50,392 nt of DNA from positions 1 to 50,392 of the forward strand of contig CAADXH010000023.1 in NCBI GenBank assembly GCA_900752975.1. The letters are read 5' to 3'. The stretch comes from Bacilli bacterium (GTDB lineage: Bacteria; Bacillota_I; Bacilli_A; ML615J-28; CAG-313). The stretch's first letter is position 1. The number at the start of each line of letters is the position of its first letter. The position numbers were made by a program, and so were the translations under genes. This document shows, piece after piece, positions 1-7,382 of this stretch. The notes beneath the pieces were generated by a model. The model had not been told where the DNA came from. It saw only the letters and a program-made list of their open reading frames with translations, and did not search any database.

Positions 1-83
1 TCCCCAATTGAATTCCTAGATAATTATAATAAAACCCATTAATCTAGGGCACAATTTTGTGCACGATGATTGACAAACCGTCA
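1..83. repeat. Left-edge repeat, inverted copy of the right edge
   Basis: Positions 64-83 read CGATGATTGACAAACCGTCA. The exact reverse complement lies at 50344-50363. Reading outward from the window, both copies are followed by ATGGGTTTT, here after an extra 24 bases that contain the palindrome GCACAA-TT-TTGTGC (49-62). A further inverted pair, CCTAGAT (15-21) and ATCTAGG (42-48), brackets the outer part. No gene is visible in 1-125. The element looks like the end of a multicopy sequence, possibly an insertion sequence, but it is not identified. Confidence 0.6.
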
Positions 84-125
84 AAGGAATATATCGATAA
101 AATTACTTTTTAATTAGTTTTTTAA

Positions 126-163
126 AAAGCATACCAATAGCCTCAAAGTCTTTGATATGCTCT
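126..163 (-). terminator. Terminator of the Ig-like remnant
   Basis: On the minus strand the arms AGCATATCAA and TTGGTATGCT enclose a 14-base loop and run into a T tract. It lies downstream of the broken surface-protein gene, which suggests that gene was once a normal transcription unit. Confidence 0.65.
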
Positions 164-251
164 ATTTATGTTATTCTGTTATTGTTAAATGAATATAATG
201 GAAGATTCTACTATTTATGCTATAACTTCCTGTAAGATCTACTTTTCCTAC

Positions 252-727
252 TCAACTTGATGTTTCTTTTAGTATTGTAATCTCCTTTCGATATACAATA
301 GTTGGATTTACTTTATTTATTGCGTATATTGAAACTTCGGTATCTCTTTCTACATTTAGGGCTAGTACTGTTCCATATGATGTTACTTTAGCTATGTTTT
401 CATTACTTGAATACCAATCATAATCAAGTCTTGAGATTGGTTCTTGGAGCCTATCTTCTACCATTAAATAAATGTTTCTTGTAAAGCCTTCAGTTATTGT
501 GTTTCCTCTCAATACTCCATTATTTAATGTTACTGCACTTTCGCAAGTTTTTTAGGATCTGAATTAACTCTTCTTACTAATGCAATACTTATATTTGCTT
601 TATCTATATTGTTATCATAACCTATATAGTATGTACCTTCTTCTAGTATTAAACTACATACTGGCGAATGATTACTACTTGTAATTTGTACATTTTGTTC
701 TCCCTTTTTATTCTTTATTTGTTTCTT
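252..727 (-). pseudogene. Frameshifted fragment of a surface protein with a bacterial Ig-like domain
   Basis: Two open stretches in different minus-strand frames make one continuous protein. The upstream part (727 to about 545) includes EEGTYYIGYDNN and ends at an A6 run near 550-556. The downstream part includes YDWYSSNENIAKVTSYGTV, typical of Big_2/Ig-like repeats in cell-surface proteins. Adding one A to the run joins them as ...NSDPKKTCESAVTLNN.... A further frame change may exist near 710, where the open frame stops. No start codon, ribosome site or signal peptide is visible. It is a decayed C-terminal piece, or one base has been lost in sequencing at the homopolymer. The stop at 252 is TGA. 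Confidence 0.6.
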
Positions 728-810
728 TTATTAATATGCTGTAAACTACTCTAATGTTTACTTAATACTAGATAAAGTTTATAAAGCTGTTCTAGACATA
801 TTTTGACGAA

Positions 811-841
811 AAAACACCCTTGTCCTATGAGTGCTTTTTTT
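811..841 (-). terminator. Terminator downstream of the DUF3737 gene
   Basis: The minus strand has AAAAAAAGCACT, a short loop, then AGGGTGTTTTTT: an A-rich to T-rich hairpin with one bulge. It is about 105 bases past the DUF3737 stop and could work in both directions. Confidence 0.55.
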
Positions 842-945
842 AGTCTATATAGTTTTCTAAGAGTGTTTTATTAAGAATAACTAAGATATTTTTTATATAT
901 TACATTATAAAACTAATAATAATCTCTATATAAATATCTTATAAA

Positions 946-1794
946 TTAATTTTTATTCTTAATTATTATTTCAGCATTTCCACCATACTTATCATTTTCT
1001 TTAATAATTTCATCAACATCATTTACAATGATTTTACCCTTTAGAGGATTTTTAATTGAAATTAATTTACTATTGATATTAGCGTTAACTTCACTATACT
1101 CAAATGCAAGATCTGCATCATCCATGGTACAATCTATTAATTCTATTCCTGTACTATAACAAATGGGTTGGGTACCTTTTATATGGCAACGTACAAATTT
1201 GATATTTTGGGCGTACCAAGCTAAATATTCACCATTAATGGTTGAATCATATACTTCAACGTTTTTCGCATGCCAGAAAGCATCTTTTGTATCAAGAATG
1301 CTGTTTTTAATTATTAGATTATTAACATATTGGAATGAATATTTACCACTAAAATTAACATTTTCAATTGTTATATTAGAACTTTCAAAAAATGCATATT
1401 CACCACTTACACTAGAGGTTTTAACATCAATCATATTATTACGCCAACTAAATTCTGGTGAATTAATATTAGAATTCACAATTTCAATATTACTACATTC
1501 TCTTAAAGCTTTAACACTTTCTATAGTTGTATTCTTAATATTAATGTTTTTACTATACCATAGTGGTGCTCTTGAATTAACTGTCATTGTTGAATCTTTT
1601 ATTAGTATGTTTGTATCATGCCAAAATGGATAACGAAGATCCATATAACAATCATTAACTATTATGTTTTCGCTTTCTTTTAAAGCTGATTCGCCATCTT
1701 CTTCACCTTCAAAACGGCAATTAATTAGTTCAACGTCTTTTTGGTTATATAATGCACGTTCTTCACTATATGTTTTATTTTTAATTGTATTCAT
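946..1794 (-). CDS. DUF3737 family right-handed beta-helix protein
   Basis: The 282-residue protein is made almost entirely of short repeats of the kind 'xxNIxIxNSxIxx', such as NINIKNTTIES, with regular aromatic positions (FWHD, LWYS, FSWR, FWHA, LAWY). This is the pattern of a right-handed parallel beta-helix, and length and start (MNTIKNKTYSEE) match DUF3737 proteins of gut Firmicutes. No signal peptide or membrane segment is present, so it is probably cytoplasmic. Function is unknown. It starts just after khpA in the same direction, but an intrinsic terminator sits between them with only about 26 bases to the start codon. Its ribosome site is AGGGGG, with a somewhat long spacing. Confidence 0.8.
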   Translation of the reverse strand: MNTIKNKTYSEERALYNQKDVELINCRFEGEEDGESALKESENIIVNDCYMDLRYPFWHDTNILIKDSTMTVNSRAPLWYSKNINIKNTTIESVKALRECSNIEIVNSNINSPEFSWRNNMIDVKTSSVSGEYAFFESSNITIENVNFSGKYSFQYVNNLIIKNSILDTKDAFWHAKNVEVYDSTINGEYLAWYAQNIKFVRCHIKGTQPICYSTGIELIDCTMDDADLAFEYSEVNANINSKLISIKNPLKGKIIVNDVDEIIKENDKYGGNAEIIIKNKN

Positions 1795-1820
1795 TTTTTT
1801 TACCCCCTTTTTATTTAAAA

Positions 1821-1844
1821 AATTATCTGGTTACCCAGATAATT
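1821..1844 (-). terminator. Terminator between khpA and the DUF3737 gene
   Basis: Perfect 10-bp arms AATTATCTGG and CCAGATAATT enclose a 4-base loop. On the minus strand they are followed by six T residues. The hairpin begins directly after the khpA stop. The ribosome site of the next gene starts about 15 bases later, leaving no room for a separate promoter after it. Confidence 0.8.
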
Positions 1845-1845
1845 C

Positions 1846-2100
1846 TTATTCAATGCTTGTAAATTCAACCGTAACAAGTTGTTCATTACGGGTTGCAGCG
1901 GCATGGGTTAAAGTCCTTATGGCACTTGCTACCCGACCATGTTTGCCGATTACTCTTCCAAGGTCATTAGGATGAACCTTAACAGTAACAGCAATTTCTT
2001 TTTCACTAACTGCTTCCGTTGAAACAATTACTTCTGATGGGCGAGTTACAAGTGGCTTAACTAATCCTCCAACTAAAGTTTCGTAATTAATTTCAGCCAT
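1846..2100 (-). CDS. khpA: KH-domain RNA-binding protein KhpA (YlqC family)
   Basis: This is an 84-residue single KH domain with the RNA-binding loop GKHG at about residues 52-55, within DLGRVIGKHGRVASAIRTL. KhpA proteins bind RNA, usually as a heterodimer with KhpB/Jag, and affect cell division and cell size in Gram-positives. The gene follows rpsP with nine bases between the rpsP stop and this start, the usual Firmicutes position. The ATG at 2100 is chosen over a GTG at 2109 because AGGTG is correctly spaced only for the ATG. Confidence 0.93.
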   Translation of the reverse strand: MAEINYETLVGGLVKPLVTRPSEVIVSTEAVSEKEIAVTVKVHPNDLGRVIGKHGRVASAIRTLTHAAATRNEQLVTVEFTSIE

Positions 2101-2109
2101 GACTTTCAC

Positions 2110-2385
2110 CTATTTTTCAGAAGTTTCTTTACTTGCAAATTTAGCGATAATGCCTTCTTTTGATAATAAAGATTTTACTGTATCAGTAGGTTTTGCACCA
2201 TTATTTAACCAAGTTAAAACTTTTTCTTCATTGAATTTAACTGTTGCTGGGTTTGTTAATGGATTATAAGTACCAACGATTTCAATGAAACGACCATCAC
2301 GTGGGTTTCTTGAATCAGTTACAACGATACGATAAAATGGTTTTTTCTTACTACCAAATCTTTGTGATCTTATTTTTACAGACAT
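2110..2385 (-). CDS. rpsP: Small ribosomal subunit protein bS16
   Basis: The 91-residue protein begins MSVKIRSQRFGSKKKPFYRIV and contains DSRNPRDGRFIE and the family's 'GTYNP' segment, so it is a full-length bS16. It binds 16S rRNA in the body of the small subunit and is needed for assembly. It has a strong ribosome site (AGGAGG) and its own near-perfect sigma-A promoter at 2424-2452. khpA follows; ffh, rimM and trmD, frequent neighbours in other Firmicutes, are absent here. Confidence 0.98.
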   Translation of the reverse strand: MSVKIRSQRFGSKKKPFYRIVVTDSRNPRDGRFIEIVGTYNPLTNPATVKFNEEKVLTWLNNGAKPTDTVKSLLSKEGIIAKFASKETSEK

Positions 2386-2423
2386 ATTATTATCCTCCTA
2401 TTGTTAATATTAAATCCTTGAAT

Positions 2424-2452
2424 ATTATATCATATTGCCCATATCATGTCAA
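2424..2452 (-). promoter_or_regulatory. Sigma-A promoter of rpsP-khpA
   Basis: The minus strand shows a consensus -35 TTGACA (2452-2447), a 17-base spacer and a consensus -10 TATAAT (2429-2424). The -35 lies in a perfect 8-bp inverted repeat (TGTCAAGT/ACTTGACA, 2447-2468). Confidence 0.9.
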
Positions 2453-2507
2453 GTATAATGACTTGACAGCATAATATTTAATCACAAAATTGTTTTACAA
2501 TAATTTA

Positions 2508-2732
2508 TTATCCATTTAAATATTTAACAATACCATTAATAAAATCTACTTGTTTTCGTAAATTATCTATTTTATCATAAGTTGTAAGTTTTAAATTTAC
2601 TTTTACTTCTTTTTCAAAATCATTGTAAGCTTCTGGATGCTCATTAAGAATAACATACCATTTTGGATGATATCTAAGATATGTTAAATATAAATCATTT
2701 TGATAAAGTTTGCTTAATACTTCTTGATTCAT
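2508..2732 (-). CDS. ylbE: YlbE-like protein
   Basis: The 74-residue protein (MNQEVLSKLYQND...) contains LRYHPKWYVILNEHPEAY, the conserved core of the YlbE family, which occurs mainly in spore-forming Bacilli. Its role is not known. It shares one base with the stop of ylbD (TGATG overlap), so the two are translationally coupled. The ATG at 2732 has a GGTGGG ribosome site; an upstream TTG at 2744 lies inside ylbD and is less likely. Confidence 0.85.
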   Translation of the reverse strand: MNQEVLSKLYQNDLYLTYLRYHPKWYVILNEHPEAYNDFEKEVKVNLKLTTYDKIDNLRKQVDFINGIVKYLNG

Positions 2733-3094
2733 CAGTCCCACCAACTATTGTAATTCGCATTATATAAACCTGTTGCGGCTTTACCACCAAAGCTTTGGGT
2801 TATTTGTAAAACCTTTTGAACGGTATTTAGGGTTTTACTAATAGAATCTGGGTTAATTTTTTTCACATAACCCCAAATGTTTTTTATATTATCAGATGAT
2901 AACAAATCTTCTAGTTTTTTATTATCAGTGGTACTTTCTTTTTTTTCGTACTGTTTCCATGAGTCATCTTCTTCACCTAGAATTACCCAATCTTCATAGA
3001 TTGCTTGCCAAGTCTTTTTTCCATTTAATACTTCATTTCGTACAAGTGGATGTTTAGATACAAACTCTCTAAATTCATTCATTCTACTTGCCAT
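2732..3094 (-). CDS. ylbD: YlbD-like spore coat protein
   Basis: The 120-residue protein has the N-terminal signature FVSKHPLVRNEVLNGKKTWQ followed by YEDWVILGEEDDSWKQYE, which matches the YlbD coat-protein family. In Bacillus the family is made in the mother cell and deposited in the spore coat. The C-terminal part is variable and ends in asparagine and tryptophan residues. It is the first gene of a ylbD-ylbE pair and is divergent from the small gene at 3215. The ribosome site AGGGGTGA supports the start. Confidence 0.82.
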   Translation of the reverse strand: MASRMNEFREFVSKHPLVRNEVLNGKKTWQAIYEDWVILGEEDDSWKQYEKKESTTDNKKLEDLLSSDNIKNIWGYVKKINPDSISKTLNTVQKVLQITQSFGGKAATGLYNANYNSWWD

Positions 3095-3150
3095 ATAATC
3101 ACCCCTACTATAATTTATTACATTTATCTATTTTTGGTGACAAAATAATC

Positions 3151-3184
3151 AATAATATTATTTTGGTGACAAAATAATATTATT
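3151..3184. promoter_or_regulatory. Perfect 15-bp inverted repeat between ylbD and the gene at 3215
   Basis: The arms 3151-3165 and 3170-3184 are exact reverse complements around the spacer GTGA. An 18-bp direct copy of its centre (TTTTGGTGACAAAATAAT) occurs at 3132-3149 and 3161-3178. The palindrome covers the -35 of the sigma-K-type promoter of the gene at 3215. It could be an operator or a cruciform-prone AT-rich stretch. Confidence 0.6.
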
Positions 3185-3195
3185 TTCATACTATA
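3169..3195 (+). promoter_or_regulatory. Sigma-K-type promoter of the gene at 3215
   Basis: AC at 3169-3170, a 16-base spacer and CATACTATA at 3187-3195 fit the sigma-K consensus AC-N16-CATANNNTA exactly. The gene begins 20 bases later with an AGGAGG ribosome site. Confidence 0.7.
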
Positions 3196-3214
3196 AATTG
3201 AGAGGAGGGAAAAC

Positions 3215-3454
3215 ATGTTTTTTAAGAAAAAAGAAGAACGCTATAATAATCCTATGCCAAACCCATATATGCAGCCAAGTGGTGTTCCTGGATATATGTA
3301 CAATTATCAGGAAGTAGCTCCTAACAATTATGATATGAGCAGACTTCAAACCGAGATTAATGAATTAAAGCGTTTAAATAATGAAATGTTAAAACGCGTA
3401 AGTCGTCTAGAAAATTACTTGGGCATTAGAGGTAATGATAACAATTCTTACTAG
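3215..3454 (+). CDS. Small probable spore protein with C-terminal coiled coil
   Basis: This 79-residue protein is not recognised as a named family. Residues 1-8 are basic (MFFKKKEE). Residues 9-40 are rich in proline, tyrosine, asparagine and methionine, as in many coat or crust proteins. Residues 43-70 form a short coiled coil (LQTEINELKRLNNEMLKRVSRLENYLG). A sigma-K-type promoter upstream and the divergent ylbD coat gene suggest mother-cell expression late in sporulation. Its stop overlaps the convergent UPF0223 gene by four bases. The ribosome site is strong. Confidence 0.7.
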   Translation: MFFKKKEERYNNPMPNPYMQPSGVPGYMYNYQEVAPNNYDMSRLQTEINELKRLNNEMLKRVSRLENYLGIRGNDNNSY

Positions 3455-3720
3455 TTTTGATTTTCTAATCTTTTAATGGTTTGGTAAATTGAAATACCAG
3501 TTATTTTGAAAAAGTTTTGATCATATTTTTTTTCTAATGAAATGTTATTGATAATATTTTTATATTCACGATAACTTTCTAAAATTGTCTCACTTTTAAT
3601 ATTTTGATGTTTAGTTCTTTCCATTAAAGAATAGAAATTAAAAATCTTTACAATTTCTTCGGTTGTAAATAAATCATAATCAATACTCATTGCTAATTCT
3701 TGTTCATGTTTTTGTTTCAT
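3451..3720 (-). CDS. UPF0223 (YktA-like) protein
   Basis: The 89-residue protein has the family pattern DYDLFTTEEIVKIFNFYSLME in its first third, a central YREYKNII, and the C-terminal ITGISIYQTIKRLE. These line up with the short UPF0223/YktA proteins of Bacilli, whose function is unknown. It is a single-gene unit that converges with the coiled-coil gene at 3215. A GGGTGA ribosome site precedes the ATG. Confidence 0.75.
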   Translation of the reverse strand: MKQKHEQELAMSIDYDLFTTEEIVKIFNFYSLMERTKHQNIKSETILESYREYKNIINNISLEKKYDQNFFKITGISIYQTIKRLENQN

Positions 3721-3801
3721 TTTAAATCACCCATTACATTGTATCACAAATTCTTAAAATAATAAAAGAATATGTATTAAGATTTGGGTTAAAGCATACT
3801 C

Positions 3802-3827
3802 ACATTTGAGTATTCAAACATAATATA
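3802..3827 (+). promoter_or_regulatory. Sigma-K-type promoter of the YjcZ-like gene
   Basis: AC at 3802-3803 and CATAATATA at 3819-3827 are 15 bases apart, one short of the usual sigma-K spacing. A small palindrome TACTCA-CATT-TGAGTA overlaps the -35 side. Confidence 0.5.
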
Positions 3828-3851
3828 GAGTAGATAAAAGGAGGGGAAATT

Positions 3852-3995
3852 ATGTATCAACCTAACTATGGATTCAATTGTTGTCAACCTGCTAATACAG
3901 GATGCTGTAACACTGGTTGTGGTGGCGGTTATGGCTATGCTTTAATTCTAGTATTATTTATCTTATTAGTCATCATCGGTACTGCTCGTTGGTAA
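3852..3995 (+). CDS. YjcZ-like small sporulation membrane peptide
   Basis: The 47-residue protein has two parts. Residues 1-28 are rich in Cys and Gly (NCCQPANTGCCNTGCGGGYGY). Residues 29-43 form one membrane helix (ALILVLFILLVIIGT), ending ARW. This matches the short YjcZ family of sporulating Bacilli, whose members are often found many times in one genome. It has an AGGAGG ribosome site, a sigma-K-type promoter and a strong terminator, so it is a complete single-gene unit. Confidence 0.8.
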   Translation: MYQPNYGFNCCQPANTGCCNTGCGGGYGYALILVLFILLVIIGTARW

Positions 3996-4010
3996 TCTAA
4001 TTACTCTAAG

Positions 4011-4030
4011 ACTGCTGAACATTCAGCAGT
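4011..4030 (+). terminator. Terminator of the YjcZ-like gene
   Basis: Nine-bp arms ACTGCTGAA and TTCAGCAGT with a two-base loop are followed by a T-rich tract (TTTTCTTTTT). Confidence 0.85.
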
Positions 4031-4041
4031 TTTCTTTTTAC

Positions 4042-4070
4042 TTGTATTTTTTTTCATCTTTTAGTATAAT
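4042..4070 (+). promoter_or_regulatory. Sigma-A promoter of def
   Basis: TTGTAT (4042-4047), a 17-base spacer and TATAAT (4065-4070) lie 28 bases before the def start. Confidence 0.6.
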
Positions 4071-4097
4071 TGTAAAATAAGAAAAGATGGTGATTAT

Positions 4098-4688
4098 ATG
4101 CTTACAATGAACAATATTATTAGAGAAGGAAATCCACTTCTATATAAACGTTCTGTTGATGTTGAACTTCCTTTAAATGCCGAAGACCAAAAAACAATTG
4201 AAGAAATGATTGAATATATATTTAATTCCATTAATCCAAAGATTGCTGAAAAATATAGTTTACGACCTGCTGTTGGACTTGCGGCCCCACAACTTGGAAA
4301 GAACATTAAAATGCTTGTTATGTATTGTTTTGATGAAAATGGTAATGAACATTTTTATCCGATGATAAACCCAAAGATTGTTAGTTACTCTGAGGAATTA
4401 ACATATCTTGATTGTGGTGAAGGTTGTTTATCAGTTGACCGGGAAGTTGAAGGTTATGTTCATCGACCTAAAAGAGTAAGTGTTGAAACATACTTATACA
4501 ATAAAGGAAAACTTGTAAAGGTAAAACTTCGACTACATGGCTATCCTGCTGTTGTCTTTAGTCATGAATATGATCATTTAAATGGTGTTTTATTTGTTGA
4601 TCATATAAACAAGGATAATCCATTTTATGTACCTAAAAATTCAACACCAATAGTATTTAAGGATAATAATAAAGAAGAACAAAAGTAA
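4098..4688 (+). CDS. def: Peptide deformylase
   Basis: This 196-residue enzyme removes the N-terminal formyl group from new proteins using a bound metal. All three family motifs are present: GLAAPQLG (60-67), EGCLS (108-112, metal ligand Cys110) and HEYDH (156-160, His ligands and the catalytic Glu157). The length and the insertions between motifs fit the type 2 enzymes of Gram-positives. It stands alone with its own promoter and converges with the HAD gene. The start has a GGTG ribosome site; an ATG three codons later is a weaker alternative. Confidence 0.97.
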   Translation: MLTMNNIIREGNPLLYKRSVDVELPLNAEDQKTIEEMIEYIFNSINPKIAEKYSLRPAVGLAAPQLGKNIKMLVMYCFDENGNEHFYPMINPKIVSYSEELTYLDCGEGCLSVDREVEGYVHRPKRVSVETYLYNKGKLVKVKLRLHGYPAVVFSHEYDHLNGVLFVDHINKDNPFYVPKNSTPIVFKDNNKEEQK

Positions 4689-4704
4689 CTATTACCTTTG
4701 TTCT
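4677..4704. terminator. Shared terminator of def and the Cof-type phosphatase
   Basis: The arms GAACAAA and TTTGTTC flank the two stop codons, with a T tract on the plus strand. It overlaps the last codons of both genes. Confidence 0.55.
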
Positions 4705-5495
4705 TTTTCTTTCATTATGTATTTTCTAATACTTTTGTCAAGTCCATCATTAGTGATATCTTCACCAATAATTTTCGCACTTAACTTGGCCGCAGGTGTA
4801 CCATTTCCCATACAAATGGATGTACCAACCTTTTCAAACATAACTGTATCATTATCCGAATCGCCAATCGCATAAGTATTTTCTAGTTTGTAGCCTAATT
4901 GTTTAATTACCATTTCCACACCATCACCTTTTGAAGCATTCTGTGGGATGATGTCTGCCCCAAAGTGACCCCATTTAATGATTTCAAGTTTCGGAAAAAG
5001 TGGTCTTAATTCATCAATCACTTCATTAGATACGAAAATCCACATTTGATTAACAAAATCATTTGCATCAAACACTTGTTTTTGAATAAAATCAATATGT
5101 AAATTTACATACTTTCTAAAATTATCAATTGTTGTTTCATCCATAATATTTATGTATAATTTATCTAGTGTAAGCATCATCACACAATAGTTATGCTCAG
5201 TGGAATATTTTACAAAGCGATTAACCTCATGATAGTCAATGCCATTACAATACATAACTTTATCATCAATAATTATATTTTGTCCATTCGCAAGAACAAA
5301 TCCTTTGAAGTACTTTTTATATGGATCTAGACAAACAATAGTATTTATCGTTCTTCCTGTTGCGATAAACAAATCATAGTTATCATCTTTGCTTAATTTA
5401 TCTAATATTTCAACTGTTTTTGGTCTTAAGCCTTTAATTGTACTATCATATAAAGTACCATCAATATCTAAAAATATAGCTGTCTTATTGTTCAT
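4692..5495 (-). CDS. Cof-type HAD phosphatase
   Basis: This 267-residue member of the haloacid dehalogenase superfamily (Cof subfamily, IIB cap) has motif I DIDGTLYDS at residues 10-18 (catalytic Asp10 and Asp12), motif II IATGR near 44, a lysine in NASKGDGV near 190, and motif IV IGDSDNDTVMF near 213-223. Such enzymes dephosphorylate sugar phosphates, nucleotides or cofactors; the substrate cannot be told from sequence. It is a single gene converging with def. Confidence 0.85.
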   Translation of the reverse strand: MNNKTAIFLDIDGTLYDSTIKGLRPKTVEILDKLSKDDNYDLFIATGRTINTIVCLDPYKKYFKGFVLANGQNIIIDDKVMYCNGIDYHEVNRFVKYSTEHNYCVMMLTLDKLYINIMDETTIDNFRKYVNLHIDFIQKQVFDANDFVNQMWIFVSNEVIDELRPLFPKLEIIKWGHFGADIIPQNASKGDGVEMVIKQLGYKLENTYAIGDSDNDTVMFEKVGTSICMGNGTPAAKLSAKIIGEDITNDGLDKSIRKYIMKEKEQR

Positions 5496-5576
5496 TTTTT
5501 ATCCTCTACTCATTATATGTTGTTTATATTATACATTAAATTATAATTTTTAGGTTAAGCTTTACATTATTTTTAT

Positions 5577-5605
5577 TTGCTTTTTCATTTAAAATTTGAT
5601 ATAAT
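5577..5605 (+). promoter_or_regulatory. Sigma-A promoter of the RNase J gene
   Basis: TTGCTT (5577-5582), a 17-base spacer and a consensus TATAAT (5600-5605). Confidence 0.7.
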
Positions 5606-5638
5606 ACTTAAGTAAAATATTTAAGAAAGGAGGAACTT

Positions 5639-7336
5639 ATGAACAAAACACAATCAAAGAAAAAATACTATCCTTCTAATGATATTAAAATATATTCACT
5701 AGGGGGACTTGGTGTAGTTGGAATGAATATGTATGTCGTTGAAACAAAAGAAGAAATCATCATAATGGATGCTGGTATTCTTTTTGCTGATGATGACTCA
5801 AATGGAGTTAACTATATTATACCCGATTTTACACACTTAATTAAAAATGAGAAAAAAATTGTTGCTCTTCTTATTACACATGGGCATGAAGACCATATTG
5901 GAGCACTACCATTCTTACTACAAAAAGTTAAAATTCCTGTGATATATGCAAATGGGATTGCACTTGGTTTAATTAGAAATAAAATGCAAGAGTTTCCAAA
6001 TGTCTCATACAATCTTCAACCATTTCTTGATGATACAGAACTTACCTTTAAAAGTTTTTCCGTAACATTCTTTAGAACTAATCATAGTATTCCTGATTCT
6101 TATGGTATTGCCATTAAAACTAAACTTGGCTATATTGTTAATACTGGTGATTTCAAATTTGATTTTAGTCCTATTGGTGAAAAATCAGATTATTATAAAA
6201 TGACCAAACTTGGTAAGGAAGGTGTACTTTGTTTGATGGCTGATAGTACAAATGCCGATATATCGCAATTTTCGGCTAGTGAACGCAAGATTGGGGAAAC
6301 CTTGAATAATTTATTCTCACAAATAGAAGGTAGAATTATTGTGGCTACTTTCGCCTCAAATGTTTATCGTGTTCAACAAATTCTTGAAGCAAGCATTAAT
6401 ACTAATCGTGATATTATTGTTTTTGGACATAGCATGGAAAAGACAATTGAAGTCGCAACAAAGCTAAAATATATAACTGTTCCAAGATCTAGAATCCACT
6501 TTGGTCGTGATTTAAAGAAATTAGAGAATGATCGTGTCACAATTCTATGTACAGGTTCACAAGGCGAACCACTTGCGGCACTATCAAAGATTGCTAATGG
6601 AACTCATAAACAAATTAAATTATTACCAAATGATACAATTATATTTTCCAGTAAGCCAATCCCTGGTAATGAACAATTTATTAATCGTAATATTAACAAA
6701 CTTGTACATGCTGGTGCTCATGTTATTAAGAATAGTCCTTTGACTGACACTCACACTACTGGTCATGCTTCACAAAATGAGATTCGTTTAATGCTAACTT
6801 TTATGAACCCTAAATACTTTATGCCAGCTCATGGTGAATACTCAATGCTTAAAAAGCATGCAAGTATCGCAGTATCAATGGGTATTCCAAAAGAAAATTG
6901 TTTTGTTTTAGAACAAGGTGATGTTTTAGCTATTTCATCTAAAAGTGCACGTGTACTTAAAGGAGAAATTCAAGCATCTGATGTTTACCTTGACGCATCC
7001 CTTAGTGATGTTGATAGTAACATTCTAAAAGAAAGAAAAAAAATGAGCGATGGTGGACTTATTACTATTACTTTCTCAATCAATAAAGATAAGAAAATGC
7101 TTTATCCAACAAAAGTTGTCACAAGAGGATTTATGGATCCTGCTCTTGCTGGTAACTTTAACGACACCATCAAACAAAAGGCAAACGATATTTTTGTGAC
7201 CGCATTAAATGCTTATAAAAACATTAATGTAAAATACATTGAACGTCAAGTTGGAATTGGACTTAGCCAATTTATCTATCAAAAAACAGAACGTAAACCC
7301 CTAATTGTTGCGGTGGTTAACATAATTGAAAAATAG
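5639..7336 (+). CDS. rnjA: Ribonuclease J
   Basis: The 565-residue protein has the RNase J layout. A metallo-beta-lactamase core carries HGHEDH (81-86) for two zinc ions. A beta-CASP domain contains FASNVYRVQQI and the Ser/Gly-rich GSQGEPLAAL. The C-terminal part has HTTGHAS and MPAHGEY metal motifs, followed by the small C-terminal domain. RNase J is the 5'-3' exonuclease and endonuclease that matures and degrades RNA in Firmicutes. Whether it is the J1 or J2 paralogue cannot be fixed without a second copy to compare. It has its own promoter, a strong AGGAGG site and a strong terminator. Confidence 0.95.
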   Translation: MNKTQSKKKYYPSNDIKIYSLGGLGVVGMNMYVVETKEEIIIMDAGILFADDDSNGVNYIIPDFTHLIKNEKKIVALLITHGHEDHIGALPFLLQKVKIPVIYANGIALGLIRNKMQEFPNVSYNLQPFLDDTELTFKSFSVTFFRTNHSIPDSYGIAIKTKLGYIVNTGDFKFDFSPIGEKSDYYKMTKLGKEGVLCLMADSTNADISQFSASERKIGETLNNLFSQIEGRIIVATFASNVYRVQQILEASINTNRDIIVFGHSMEKTIEVATKLKYITVPRSRIHFGRDLKKLENDRVTILCTGSQGEPLAALSKIANGTHKQIKLLPNDTIIFSSKPIPGNEQFINRNINKLVHAGAHVIKNSPLTDTHTTGHASQNEIRLMLTFMNPKYFMPAHGEYSMLKKHASIAVSMGIPKENCFVLEQGDVLAISSKSARVLKGEIQASDVYLDASLSDVDSNILKERKKMSDGGLITITFSINKDKKMLYPTKVVTRGFMDPALAGNFNDTIKQKANDIFVTALNAYKNINVKYIERQVGIGLSQFIYQKTERKPLIVAVVNIIEK

Positions 7337-7382
7337 GATTAGTTTTTGAAGTGTACCACATTTCAAAAAACTAATCCTTTTT
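7334..7382 (+). terminator. Terminator of the RNase J gene
   Basis: A long hairpin (AGGATTAGTTTTTGAA paired with TTCAAAAAACTAATCCT) is followed by a T tract. Confidence 0.9.

Noticed and set aside
1163..1975. Two plus-strand open frames opposite the DUF3737 and khpA genes
   Set aside because: They are antisense shadows of well-supported minus-strand genes, with no ribosome sites and no family resemblance.
2447..2468. TGTCAAGT/ACTTGACA palindrome as an operator of rpsP
   Set aside because: It results largely from two TTGACA-like words facing each other. No regulator of rpsP of this type is known, so it is noted only within the promoter.
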